A stretch of 32,951 nucleotides of DNA from Nitriliruptoraceae bacterium. GTDB taxonomy: Bacteria > Actinomycetota > Nitriliruptoria > Nitriliruptorales > Nitriliruptoraceae. Positions 15,346 through 23,784 of the stretch are shown here, in pieces (position 1 is the first letter of the stretch; each line of letters begins with the position of its first letter). The notes under the pieces were generated by a model, which was not told the DNA's origin, did no database searches, and saw only the letters and a list, made by a program, of their open reading frames with translations. The stretch lies in the NCBI GenBank assembly GCA_007130695.1, contig SLRZ01000260.1, forward strand, positions 1 to 32,951, in the 5' to 3' direction. The position numbers and the translations under genes are program-made.

Positions 15346-16529
15346 GCGGGCACCTCCTCGACGTCGTGACCGGGACAGCGCAGTTCCAGGTGTGTGCCCT
15401 GGCCGGGGGCGGAACGCAGCGTCAGTTCACCGCCGAGGAGTTGCGCCCGTTCCCGCAGGCCGACCAGGCCGTGATGGCCTTCCCGTCCGAACACGGTGAG
15501 GTCCGCTGGTAGCTCGAAGCCCTCCCCGTCATCGCGGACGTGCAGCCGGATCCCGCTGCACCCCAGTTCCAGCTCCACCTCGACGCGTTGCGCGCGGGCG
15601 TGGCGCGAGACGTTGCACAGCGCTTCGCGCAGGATCTGCAGCAACTCGTGGCGAGCACGCGGTGCGAGCTCTCCGTCGCCGACGACGTGCAGCGCCGTCT
15701 CCAGGCCCTCGGTCTCGCCGACCAGCGCGAGCTCTTCGCGGACGACCTCGTGCAGTGAGCGTCGCGGGTCGTCGGCCCGCAGATCGCTCAGTAGCGCCCG
15801 GGTTTCGGAAGCAGCGATCTCGGCGGCGTGACGGATCCGGACGGCTTCGTGACGCGCGCGCTCGGGGTCGCTGCGGGTGAGGGCGTCGAGGCTCACCGCC
15901 GAGAGCACGATCCCGTGGAGGGTCTTCGCAACCGAGTCGTGCATCTCGCGAGCGAGACGGGCACGTTCTTCGGCAGTGACCGCTCGAACGAGGCCGCTCC
16001 GTGCGGCGCGTAGCGCGACGTCGCGGTCGATGAGCAGCCGGCGCAGTTCGGCGCCCAGCAGCGCTCCGCCCGGCAGCAGCGCCGGGACGACCAAAGTGGC
16101 CGCCACGGGTGCGCCGGGCAGGTACACGGTGGCCGCCATCCCGTAGCCGGCGAGCAGGAGGATGGCGAGCACGACACCACCGGCGCGTGCGTAGAGGATG
16201 CCGGCGAGCACGGCCGTGGTGACCACGTACAGGGTGAACGGCGTGTCGACGCCGGCCGTGCCGAGGACGATGACGGAGACGGCGAGATCGAGTGCCATCG
16301 CACTGGGGTGGCGAAGCACCCAGTCACCGATGCGTGTCCACAGCAGCAGCGGCAGCACCGAGGTGCCGGCCATGAGCACGACCACGCCGAGTGCATCGAG
16401 CGTGCTCGGCGCGGCGGCCAGCGACACCAGCAGCAGCACGACCACCCGGACGTTGAGCAGCAGCCGTACCAGGGGTGCGAGCACTGTGGCCGCGTGTCGG
16501 TCCGGAGCGGGGAGGGCCAGCCCGGTCAT
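15342..16529 (-). CDS. membrane sensor histidine kinase (HisKA_3, NarL-pair type)
   Basis: A 395-aa kinase: about five membrane helices in residues 20-160 with almost no extracellular loop, then HisKA_3 with REMHDSVAKTLHG (phospho-His197), then an HATPase domain with HELLQILREALCNVSRHARA (N box), DDGEGF (G1), GREGHHGLVGLRERAQLLGG (G2) and SAPGQGT. The lack of an external domain suggests it senses a membrane or intracellular signal. The ATG at 16529 overlaps the tadC stop by 4 bases; the track start at 16670 lies inside tadC and is wrong. It pairs with the response regulator encoded immediately downstream. Confidence 0.92.
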   Translation of the reverse strand: MTGLALPAPDRHAATVLAPLVRLLLNVRVVVLLLVSLAAAPSTLDALGVVVLMAGTSVLPLLLWTRIGDWVLRHPSAMALDLAVSVIVLGTAGVDTPFTLYVVTTAVLAGILYARAGGVVLAILLLAGYGMAATVYLPGAPVAATLVVPALLPGGALLGAELRRLLIDRDVALRAARSGLVRAVTAEERARLAREMHDSVAKTLHGIVLSAVSLDALTRSDPERARHEAVRIRHAAEIAASETRALLSDLRADDPRRSLHEVVREELALVGETEGLETALHVVGDGELAPRARHELLQILREALCNVSRHARAQRVEVELELGCSGIRLHVRDDGEGFELPADLTVFGREGHHGLVGLRERAQLLGGELTLRSAPGQGTHLELRCPGHDVEEVPA

Positions 16530-17401
16530 GGCACGATCTCTGGCTGGCCGGTTGCGGCCAGCATCGCCGCAACGATCATGATGATGGAGGCGGGGACGAG
16601 CGTGAAGGCCACGATCAGGCTCACCCGCGGGACGGCCTGCGCCGCCTTCCGCCGTGCGCGCTGGTTCCACTGCTCTCGTAGATCGTCGGCCATCGACCGG
16701 AGGGTGTCGCTCAGGGGGGCGCCCAACTCCTCGGCCTGGCGCAGCGCGACCACGAAGGAGTCGAGGACCTCCGACTCGTTACGGGTCCGCAGCGCTTCGA
16801 AGGCCTCCCGGCGCGACATGCCGAACGACATCTGCCGCAACGCGGTCTCCACCTCCTCGGCGAGTGGGCCCTCGAAGGCATCAGCGATCCGCCGCAGCGC
16901 GGACTGGAAGCCGAGGCCGGCCTCGACGGTCACCGACAGCACGTCGAGGAAGTCGGGGAGGTCCCGCTCGAGGCGGTCCTGGCGACGACGCACGGCCGCA
17001 CGAAGCCACAGATCCTGCAGGAGCCCACCGGTGACGGCCACCAGCAGACCCGTGACCGTTTGCCCGATCAGCAGGAGCAGGAGCCCGGCGCCGCCCAACG
17101 AGAGCGCGTAGGCCGTGCGGCGGGCAAGGAACGATTCCGCGGTGAGACCCTCCGGGCTTCCGGCCGCCTCGAGCCGTCGCTGATAGCGACGGAAGCTCGC
17201 ATCGGGCACCATCGAACGTGTCAGAGGCAGCAGGGAGACCGCGAACCGGTCCACCAGGGACCGGCGCGGCTTGGGCGCCTCCTCGCGGACCCTGGCCGTC
17301 GGCTCGAAGCGCTCCCAGGCCACGGGAGAGCGAAGCAAGCGCACGCCGGCGCCAGCTGTGGCCAGACAGGCCAGCAGCGCGACGACCAGGACGGGCACCA
17401 C
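16526..17401 (-). CDS. tadC: TadC, Tad pilus inner-membrane platform protein
   Basis: A 291-aa T2SSF/GspF-domain membrane protein. It has an N-terminal membrane helix, a central pair of helices (about 92-128), the GspF core LPDFLDVLSVTVEAGLGFQSALRRIADAFEGPLAEEV and FVVALRQAEELGAPLSDTLRSMADDLR, and a final hydrophobic helix. With TadB it forms the platform that the TadA ATPase drives. The GTG start has AGGAG 6 bases upstream, overlapping the tadB stop codon, with only 9 bases between genes; this is the one junction in the operon without an overlap. Confidence 0.93.
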   Translation of the reverse strand: MVPVLVVALLACLATAGAGVRLLRSPVAWERFEPTARVREEAPKPRRSLVDRFAVSLLPLTRSMVPDASFRRYQRRLEAAGSPEGLTAESFLARRTAYALSLGGAGLLLLLIGQTVTGLLVAVTGGLLQDLWLRAAVRRRQDRLERDLPDFLDVLSVTVEAGLGFQSALRRIADAFEGPLAEEVETALRQMSFGMSRREAFEALRTRNESEVLDSFVVALRQAEELGAPLSDTLRSMADDLREQWNQRARRKAAQAVPRVSLIVAFTLVPASIIMIVAAMLAATGQPEIVP

Positions 17402-17410
17402 GATTCGCTC

Positions 17411-18337
17411 CTAGATGTCGATGGTCTGATGACGACGGATGAGTACGACACCGACTGCGTACAGCCCGACCGCGACGGTCGTCGCCACGATGCCCATTGC
17501 GCTGGACAGGATCGTGTCCAGGGCGCCGGGGGTGATGGCGTTCATGAGCAGGACGGCGCCGACGCCAAGCCCCATGACCACATAGCCGGTGTAGACCGCG
17601 CCAGCCATCAGGGAGCGAAGTTCGCTGCGAAGGTCCTTTCGCTGATCCAGCGTGCGGGCCATTTCACGGAGCGCCTGCACGAGGTCACCGCCGGCACGCT
17701 GCTGGATGAGCAGCGTGGTCACCATCACCTCGACCTCGCGGCTGGGTAGTCGCTGGGAGAGGTTCTGCAGGGCGCGGTCAAGCGACTGCCCGATCCGCAG
17801 CTCTTCGGCGACGGCCGCAAGTTCAGTGCCAGCCGGGTCCTCGAGTTCGCGTGCCGCCAGGCGCATCGCTGAAGGCAGTGACCGGCCTGCGGACGCGGCA
17901 TTGGAGATCGTGCGCGCGAGTTCGGGAAGTTGCGTGACGAACTCGTCCCGGCGGCGCTGTCGCTGACGTTCGAGCTGGAAGCGGACCAGTCTCCAGGCGC
18001 CGTAAGCACCGAGCGGCGCCAACCAGGTGGGCACGAAGCGGTCGAGGACGACGAAGCCGAGCACGACGGCGGAGACCACGATGGTCATGGCGGCCAGCAC
18101 GCTGAGGGGCAGCCCGACAGCTCGCAACTCCGACGCGACCCGCTCACCGAGTCGGGTACGGCGCAGCGCGGCGTCGATCCGGTAGCGAAGCGTCGACGCA
18201 CGAGCCTCGACTCGGGTCAGCGCTGAGCGGCGGATCAGCGCGCGGCGCTCTTCGAAGTCGATCCACACCTGGCGCACGCCAAGACCGGCCACCCCGAGCA
18301 CCAGGAGGCACAACAGCATGATGACGGCCGGACTCAC
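17411..18337 (-). CDS. tadB: TadB, Tad pilus inner-membrane platform protein
   Basis: A 308-aa platform protein: N-terminal helix (residues 4-22), a basic cytoplasmic stretch, two helices (about 78-115), the GspF domain (QLPELARTISNAASAGRSLPSAMRLAARE and LIQQRAGGDLVQALREMARTLDQR), and two C-terminal helices. This is the standard TadB layout and length. It overlaps the tadA stop by 4 bases (GTGA). Confidence 0.93.
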   Translation of the reverse strand: MSPAVIMLLCLLVLGVAGLGVRQVWIDFEERRALIRRSALTRVEARASTLRYRIDAALRRTRLGERVASELRAVGLPLSVLAAMTIVVSAVVLGFVVLDRFVPTWLAPLGAYGAWRLVRFQLERQRQRRRDEFVTQLPELARTISNAASAGRSLPSAMRLAARELEDPAGTELAAVAEELRIGQSLDRALQNLSQRLPSREVEVMVTTLLIQQRAGGDLVQALREMARTLDQRKDLRSELRSLMAGAVYTGYVVMGLGVGAVLLMNAITPGALDTILSSAMGIVATTVAVGLYAVGVVLIRRHQTIDI

Positions 18338-19692
18338 GGGCGCATGTCCTCCACGACGGTGACGTGCTCCTCGGGGTCGAGTGAGACGTCAAAGGCCTCG
18401 GGAAGATCCACACCGGCGCGCGCGAGCCGGTCTCGGACCGGGGCAGGCAGCCCGTAGTGGATGAACCTCCCGGTGACGGTGCGGTCCGGGCGGCCACGGT
18501 CGGGCACGTATTCGGCAATCGTTGCGAGCTTGATCTGCTCCCAGTGCTCGGAGACGGTGGCCGAAATCTCGGCGACCTTCCGGGAACCGTCGGGGAAGCG
18601 TTCGAGATGGACGAGAACCTCGACGGCGCCGTTGATCTGGTCGCGCAGTGCTTCGAAGCTCATGTTCAGATCGGTCATCGACGCGAGCGTCTCGAGCCGC
18701 ATGACGGCATGCCGAACCGAGTTCGCGTGCACGGTCACCAGCGAACCTTCGTGGCCGGTGTTCATCGCCTGGAGCATGTCGACGGTCTCTTCGCCGCGGA
18801 CCTCACCGACGATGATGCGGTCGGGGCGCATGCGCAGGCTGTTGCGTACCAGCTCTCTGATGGTGACCTCGCCCTTGCCCTCCACGTTCTCCGGCCGGGC
18901 TTCGAGCGCCACCACGTGGGGCTGCTGCAGCTGGAGCTCCGCGGCGTCCTCGATGGTGACGATCCGCTCGTCTTCGGGAATCGAGCTCGACAGGGCGTTG
19001 AGGAAGGTGGTCTTCCCGGTGCCGGTTCCCCCGGAGACGACGATGTTGAGCCGCGCGCGCACCAGTGCGTCGAGCAGTTCGACCATCGCCTCGGAAACCG
19101 TCCCGTTGTCGATCAGCTCCGACAGGTCGAATGGACGCGGGAAGCGACGGATGGTGATCGAGGGACCCTTGAGTGCCAGCGGGGGGATGATGACGTTGAC
19201 GCGCTCTCCGGTGGGCAGCCGCGCGTCGACCATGGGGCTGGACTCGTCGACACGCCGGTTGACCCCGGCCACGATCCGCTCGATCGTCTGGTAAAGCTGT
19301 GCCTCCGAGGTGAAGCGCCGATCCTCCACCCGAGTGAGGCGCCCACTTCGCTCGACCCAGATGTCGTCGATCCCATTGACCATGATCTCGGTGACCTCAT
19401 CGTCGGCGAGCAGCGGCTCGAGGACGCCGAGACCGAGCATCTCGTCGACGACGGACCGGATCAGGCTGCTGCGCTCCTCACTGGTGATCACCGGCCCTTC
19501 GCGGGTCAACAGGCTCCCGGCGATCCGCTCGAGGCGGATCCGGAGCTGGTGCGCGTCCAACTGTGAGAGCTGGGCGAGGTCGGCTTCCTCGAGCAGTTGA
19601 CGTCGGAACTGGGCCACCGCGTCGGGCGCCGCCTCGCTCTCCACATCCGAGAGGCGGCTACCCCGCTCCTGTCGACGGGACTTGAGGCTCAC
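18334..19692 (-). CDS. tadA: TadA/CpaF pilus assembly ATPase
   Basis: A 452-aa hexameric secretion ATPase that powers Tad pilus assembly. The N-terminal helical domain (1-90) is followed by the GspE/PulE-type core: ITIRRFPRP, Walker A GGTGTGKTT (about 221-229), Asp box TIEDAAELQL (246-255), Walker B RIIVGEVRGEE (292-302) and His box GHEGSLVTVHANS (313-325). All are intact. The GTG start overlaps the tadE stop by 4 bases. Confidence 0.96.
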   Translation of the reverse strand: MSLKSRRQERGSRLSDVESEAAPDAVAQFRRQLLEEADLAQLSQLDAHQLRIRLERIAGSLLTREGPVITSEERSSLIRSVVDEMLGLGVLEPLLADDEVTEIMVNGIDDIWVERSGRLTRVEDRRFTSEAQLYQTIERIVAGVNRRVDESSPMVDARLPTGERVNVIIPPLALKGPSITIRRFPRPFDLSELIDNGTVSEAMVELLDALVRARLNIVVSGGTGTGKTTFLNALSSSIPEDERIVTIEDAAELQLQQPHVVALEARPENVEGKGEVTIRELVRNSLRMRPDRIIVGEVRGEETVDMLQAMNTGHEGSLVTVHANSVRHAVMRLETLASMTDLNMSFEALRDQINGAVEVLVHLERFPDGSRKVAEISATVSEHWEQIKLATIAEYVPDRGRPDRTVTGRFIHYGLPAPVRDRLARAGVDLPEAFDVSLDPEEHVTVVEDMRP

Positions 19693-20066
19693 GAGGACTC
19701 CTCACTCGATGCGCGCTGGGGAATCGTGGCACTGCGCTCGACGGTCCATTCCGGCAACGAAACGGCTCCGAGGACGCTTGGCACCGTCAGAGTGACGGTG
19801 ACCCGCTCGCTCTCGACCACCACCGGCCCCAAGCGCGCAACCTCCGCCGAGGAGAGGGAATGGGTAGCTGCCGCGTGCGGGTCACCGCCGTCGCGCATCG
19901 CACGGCTGGCGTTGCGTGCGGCGTTCTCCGACGCGACCGCAGTCGAGACGAACAGCTGCATCTGCACCGCAACCAGTGCGGCGATTACCAAGACCGGCAG
20001 GATGGCGACGATCTCGACCAAGGCCGATCCCTCGTCGCGATCCCACCACCTGTGTCGTCCGCTCAT
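19689..20066 (-). CDS. tadE: TadE-like pseudopilin
   Basis: A 125-aa minor pseudopilin. Short basic/aromatic N-terminus, then DEG/SALVEIVAILPVLVIAALVAVQ: Gly13 before the cut site, Glu at +5 and a single hydrophobic helix, then a small periplasm-side or outer-side domain with beta strands (VVVESERVTVTLTVPSV). The pattern NAARNASRAM after the helix is typical of TadE. The ATG overlaps the stop of the upstream CpaE-TadE gene (ATGA). It follows another TadE-like segment fused to CpaE, so the locus encodes two different TadE types. Confidence 0.9.
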   Translation of the reverse strand: MSGRHRWWDRDEGSALVEIVAILPVLVIAALVAVQMQLFVSTAVASENAARNASRAMRDGGDPHAAATHSLSSAEVARLGPVVVESERVTVTLTVPSVLGAVSLPEWTVERSATIPQRASSEESS

Positions 20067-21649
20067 GGCTCCCGAGCCTCCTCGAGCACGGCCCCGGAGC
20101 GCGACTCCATGGTGCCCACGGTGTTGAAGCCAGGCATCAGTACCGGAATCCCGACCTCGACCTGCACCCAGTCGCCGCCCTGACGAATCTCGACCGTCGA
20201 GCGCCAGCCTTCGGGTAGACGGTGGATGACGGCAGTGCCGACGTCGTCATAGACACCGTCGCCGGTGGCGTCGACCTGCTCGGAGACCGCCAGTTGGCGG
20301 GCACCCTCCCGTGCCGCGTTCTGCACCATCACCTGGGTCCAGCCGGCGAGGGCCAACTGCCACATGAGGAGCAGAGCCATCATGAGCAGCGGCAACGCCG
20401 CGATGAAGTCCACAGCCGCTTGACCACGCTCGCCGTCGAGCACCCGGGCCTCGAGCGACGTCGCCTCCGGCGCCGGCGTGGCGCTCGTCTCGGCGTCGCC
20501 GGTCAACCCGAGTTCGTCGATGAGGTCATCCACGGCGCGCAGGACCGGCCCCTGCACGCGCAGGGGCTGGCCGGTATTCGCGCCCACCTCGAGGTCGCGG
20601 AAGCGGGCAGGCACGGTGGTCTGCAGCAGTGGCGCCTTGACGACGCGCCCGCAGAGGTCCGGTTGGATCTCGGTGTCGCGGTCGACACGGTTGACGAGTG
20701 CCCGCACGTTGTCGCGGGGGATGGCGACGCGCTCCCACATGGCGAGGAGCCGGTTGGCCCCGCGCAGCGAGGGCACATCGGTCTGGGTGACGACGATCGG
20801 GGCGTCCGCCATCTCGGCGACTGTTGCCGTGGCTTCGGTCATCACCGAGCCCAGGTCGACCACCACGACGTCGAAACGGGCGCGCAACCGTGCCAGTACC
20901 CGGCGCACCACAAGCCCGTCCACATCCTCGGCCAGCTCCCCCTCGACGGGCGGCAGCAGCACCTGGAACCCATCGGCGTGGGGGAAGAGCGCTTCGTCGA
21001 GATGACGGGTGCTGAGCTCATCGACCACGGCGGTGAGGTCGAGGATCGAGCGACGGTGGCTGATGTCGAGCAGCGAACGCACGTCTCCGGACTGCAGATC
21101 GAGGTCGACCAGGCAGACCGCGCGGTCGGGCCTGGCGGCGGCGAGGCGTTCCGCGAGGAGCACGGACAACGTCGTGGTTCCCACGCCGCCCTTGGCCCCA
21201 GCGAGGCAGACGACCTTGCCGAACCTGCGGCTTCGCCCGGCGCCGTCGTCACCAAGCCGGTCACGGACCGCCGTGGCCCACTCTCCCGCCGAAGCCACGG
21301 CGCCGGTGAGATCCTCGACTCCCAGAGGCAGCGTCACGACCCCGCGGACGCCGGAGAACATGGCCGAGCGCATCAGCTCCGGCGTATTCTCCTCGGCGAT
21401 CAGCACCAACCCGACGTCGGGGTGGCGGCGGTTGAGTTCGGCGCCGAGCTCGAGGACGGGCACGGGGCCGAGGTGCTCGTGGAGGACCACGATGTCGATG
21501 TGGGCCTCTGAGATCGCTGCGGTCACCTCACTGCTGGTGCCTGCGACCTCGACGGCGACGACCCCGTCGGTTCCCTCGAGCACTGCGCGCGCCTGCTCGA
21601 TGACCTCGTGCTCGCTGGGCGGAATGGCAAGCAGGATCCGGTGGCTCAT
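20063..21649 (-). CDS. cpaE: CpaE/TadZ pilus-localising ATPase fused to a TadE-like pseudopilin
   Basis: A 528-aa two-part protein. Residues 1-130 are a receiver-like domain lacking the phospho-Asp (VVLHEHLG). Residues 140-390 are a MinD/ParA-type ATPase with deviant Walker A GAKGGVGTTT (151-160), LVDLDLQSGDV and VVVDLGS: this is CpaE/TadZ, which places the pilus machine in the cell. After a Pro/Ala linker, residues 404-528 are a TadE-like unit: GERG/QAAVDFIAALPLLMMALLLMWQ, then QNAAREGARQLA. Asp414 replaces the usual +5 Glu. The frame is continuous with no stop or shift. A GTG at residue 403 with GAGG 5 bases before it could start the TadE part separately. Cleavage after Gly409 would split the two. 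Confidence 0.9.
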   Translation of the reverse strand: MSHRILLAIPPSEHEVIEQARAVLEGTDGVVAVEVAGTSSEVTAAISEAHIDIVVLHEHLGPVPVLELGAELNRRHPDVGLVLIAEENTPELMRSAMFSGVRGVVTLPLGVEDLTGAVASAGEWATAVRDRLGDDGAGRSRRFGKVVCLAGAKGGVGTTTLSVLLAERLAAARPDRAVCLVDLDLQSGDVRSLLDISHRRSILDLTAVVDELSTRHLDEALFPHADGFQVLLPPVEGELAEDVDGLVVRRVLARLRARFDVVVVDLGSVMTEATATVAEMADAPIVVTQTDVPSLRGANRLLAMWERVAIPRDNVRALVNRVDRDTEIQPDLCGRVVKAPLLQTTVPARFRDLEVGANTGQPLRVQGPVLRAVDDLIDELGLTGDAETSATPAPEATSLEARVLDGERGQAAVDFIAALPLLMMALLLMWQLALAGWTQVMVQNAAREGARQLAVSEQVDATGDGVYDDVGTAVIHRLPEGWRSTVEIRQGGDWVQVEVGIPVLMPGFNTVGTMESRSGAVLEEAREP

Positions 21650-22347
21650 CGCAGGCCCTCCTCGAGCACGTACCGACGGCGGGCATCGGGGATGTCCTCG
21701 GTGTCGGCGGCGGTACGCAGACCGAGTCGGACTTCGCTGGCGAAGCTCTCCGCATAGGCGAGCACCAGCGCATCGTCAGCGTTCAGCGCAAAGGTGACGG
21801 GCACGGCCGTGTTGCTCGCGAACCCGGCGTCCGGATCGGCTTGTTCGACAGCGGGAGCGATGTCCACGATCCGCACTGCCTGCAGGACCAGCTCCGAACG
21901 GGGCGGCTCATCGCCCTGTCCCGCAAATGTCGCGTAGACGTCGACGACATCGCCAGCTTGGATCTTGCCGCCGACCCCGGTCTCTGGGCTGACCAGGATC
22001 GCGAACTCGCGTTCCCGCGGGGCGATCTCTGGCGGCTCGGTCAGTACACCCCGCTGGATGACGGTGCCTGCTGGCAGGTCGCTGGCTGCCACGAGCGTCC
22101 CGAGGTCGTCGGCGGCGCCAAGCGCACCGTCTGGGGCCCACCGCTGGGGGATCTCGACCTCCTCGAGATCCCGGGGCCGGATCGGCTCGTAGCGGTCGAG
22201 GTCACGATCCAGCTGCAGCACGGTCTGCATCGGACCCAGCTGCGACTGGACATCGGAGACGTAGCTGACGACAGCCCCGAGGACGGCGAGCGCCCCGACG
22301 ATGGACGCGGCCAGCAGCAGGGCGCCGCGGCGCTGGCGAGGGTTCAC
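21646..22347 (-). CDS. cpaB: CpaB/RcpC pilus assembly protein (SAF domain)
   Basis: A 233-aa protein: one N-terminal membrane helix (residues 8-30), then an SAF-like domain with the pattern IRPRDLEEVEIPQRWAP and DDLGTLVAASDLPAGTVIQRGVL, then a beta-rich part with FAILVSPETGVGGKIQAGDVVDVYATF. CpaB/RcpC helps organise the outer pilus channel or interacts with peptidoglycan in Tad systems. The real start is the GTG at 22347, with AAGGA upstream, overlapping the stop of the zinc-ribbon gene (GTGA). The track start at 22464 is inside that gene. Confidence 0.9.
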   Translation of the reverse strand: MNPRQRRGALLLAASIVGALAVLGAVVSYVSDVQSQLGPMQTVLQLDRDLDRYEPIRPRDLEEVEIPQRWAPDGALGAADDLGTLVAASDLPAGTVIQRGVLTEPPEIAPREREFAILVSPETGVGGKIQAGDVVDVYATFAGQGDEPPRSELVLQAVRIVDIAPAVEQADPDAGFASNTAVPVTFALNADDALVLAYAESFASEVRLGLRTAADTEDIPDARRRYVLEEGLR

Positions 22348-23285
22348 GAGAAGGTTTCCTTGGGAGAGAGATGGCCACAGAACACACAGGGCTCGGTAGG
22401 GGTCGCACGACTGCACCACCGACAGTTGTGCAGCGTCGGCAACTCCGCGACCAGGGCCCGGCACGCGGCCGCGGAGGGGTACAGCACGACCTCGACGTAC
22501 CGGTCAGTGCCCCACCAGTCGACTGCCGCCGGCGAAGCGGGCACCGTCTGGGGCTTCGGCCACCCTGCGGACGTCAGCGCGCGCTCCACGGTGGCGACAT
22601 CGCCTCGCTCGCCGCGGGCCAGCACGGCTTCCCAATCCCCGTTGTGCGGTGGCAGGGACAGTTGCGGGTCCCGTCGGTCCGCGGCTGCGACCGACGCTTG
22701 CTGGGCGCTGAGCGACACCGCGAACGCGGAGCCAGGCAGCAGCGACCGCGTGTGCAGTCGCATCGGAACCTCGACGTGGGCCAGGCGGGTCACCGTCTCC
22801 AACCAGGCGACGGTGCGTACGCACTCGAGAAGTCGATCGAGGATCACCACCGAGTGCGCAGCACCTTCCTGCGCCACGAGGCGTGCGAGCAGCCCGGCCG
22901 CCGTCATCAATGCGAGCGGGGGAAGGTCAACCGGCAGAATCACCAGGTCGAGGGTCTCCCGGGAGGAGCGAACGACCCGCAGGGCATCCACCACGGCTTG
23001 ATCTCCCCAAGAGGGGTGGAGAGCGAGGACGACCTCCCCCGCGTCGAGGGGCGTTCCGAGCACGTCATGGAGCTCGACCACATCCGCAGTTCCGCGCAGG
23101 AACTCCTCGTTCTGGCTCGGCGGAGTGGCGCCCACCGGGTCCAGCCCAGCCAGCAGCACGTGCGCGGTCCGTCCGGCGGGGTTCGACGCCGACGTGGCTG
23201 CTGGCGTCGAGGGGCGCGGCCCGGTTGGAGGAGGCCCGTGGGCATGCCAAGTCCACGGGAGTGCGGCCCCGTCCCCTGATGACAT
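22344..23285 (-). CDS. unknown tad-operon leader protein with C-terminal zinc ribbon
   Basis: A 313-aa soluble protein, first in the tad operon; I do not recognise its family. A Pro/Ser-rich N-terminus (1-40) is followed by an alpha/beta region that includes DLVILPVDLPPLALMTAAGLLARLV and HSVVILDRLLECVRTV, vaguely like a degenerate P-loop or FlhG/CpaE-like fold without a Walker A. The last 50 residues hold NCRWCSRATPTEPCVFCGH, two CxxC pairs that should bind one zinc. No signal peptide or membrane helix is seen. GGGGGG precedes the ATG, and cpaB follows by a 4-base overlap. Likely a cytosolic partner of pilus assembly; its actual role is unknown. Confidence 0.78.
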   Translation of the reverse strand: MSSGDGAALPWTWHAHGPPPTGPRPSTPAATSASNPAGRTAHVLLAGLDPVGATPPSQNEEFLRGTADVVELHDVLGTPLDAGEVVLALHPSWGDQAVVDALRVVRSSRETLDLVILPVDLPPLALMTAAGLLARLVAQEGAAHSVVILDRLLECVRTVAWLETVTRLAHVEVPMRLHTRSLLPGSAFAVSLSAQQASVAAADRRDPQLSLPPHNGDWEAVLARGERGDVATVERALTSAGWPKPQTVPASPAAVDWWGTDRYVEVVLYPSAAACRALVAELPTLHNCRWCSRATPTEPCVFCGHLSPKETFS

Positions 23286-23387
23286 ACTGCCCCCCGAACC
23301 TGCCTCTACACCGCCCCGCTCCGGCTATCGGTGTTCCACCCTCGGCCCACCGACGTCTCCGAAGACTCGAAGATCGCGGCGAGGGCG

Positions 23388-23417
23388 AATCTATGTGATC
23401 GACTTCTTCTCGCCCAA
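23388..23417 (-). promoter_or_regulatory. candidate promoter for the tad operon
   Basis: On the minus strand TTGGGC (-35-like, 23417-23412) and TAGATT (-10-like, 23393-23388) are 18 bases apart, about 100 bases before the first tad gene. A 5-bp inverted repeat (CTAGT/ACTAG) lies directly upstream, where an activator could bind. Resemblance to the housekeeping consensus is only moderate. Confidence 0.28.
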
Positions 23418-23716
23418 CTAGTTCTGACTAGGACGAGATACGCTGGACGGCCCGGCTGCGCGCACTTCGCTCGCCGACGTCCTCTCGGACGTGATCTCGC
23501 GCTCTGTACGCACAGCACCGCGCAGAGCGACGGTGATCTACCCGCTCCTGGCACTGGCCAGACCGGTGAGGCAGACCTGCACCGGGTCACGCACCGCGAC
23601 CACAGGGCCAACGCCAGCAGCGAGCGGATATCCGACTGGGCCACCAGACGTCCGTCTCTGGCGTCAGCGGCGCCAACGCGGTTCGACGCGGCGGCTGTCG
23701 AACTCACCCCTCGAAC

Positions 23717-23779
23717 GGCTGATCGCAGGCCCTCGCCCGCCAACCTGCGAACAATGGCACGAGAAACCTGCGATCAGCC
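23717..23779. repeat. 13-bp perfect inverted repeat just 3' of tRNA-Thr
   Basis: GGCTGATCGCAGG (23717-23729) and CCTGCGATCAGCC (23767-23779) are perfect inverted copies with 37 bases between them. An extra AACCTGCGA (23742-23750) lies inside. The outer arm ends 5 bases from the tRNA 3' end. It could form a long stem-loop at the end of the tRNA transcript, or be the arms of an integration site or short inserted element; no integrase gene is nearby. Confidence 0.65.
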
Positions 23780-23784
23780 CACGG

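Larger units (their letters stand above)
23286..23784. other. gene-free 500-bp stretch: tad operon leader and tRNA-Thr downstream region
   Basis: No ORF here has a believable start, codon pattern or family. It contains the likely tad promoter, several perfect short inverted repeats (CTAGT/ACTAG at 23418-23431, ACGTCC/GGACGT at 23477-23492, CGCTCTG/CAGAGCG at 23500-23529) and a 13-bp inverted repeat beside the tRNA. It is the largest non-coding stretch in the window and could hold a small RNA or regulator sites. Confidence 0.6.

Noticed and set aside
23286-23784. possible CRISPR or integrase remnant in the 500-bp gene-free stretch
   Set aside because: No regularly spaced repeats and no integrase-like reading frame are visible.
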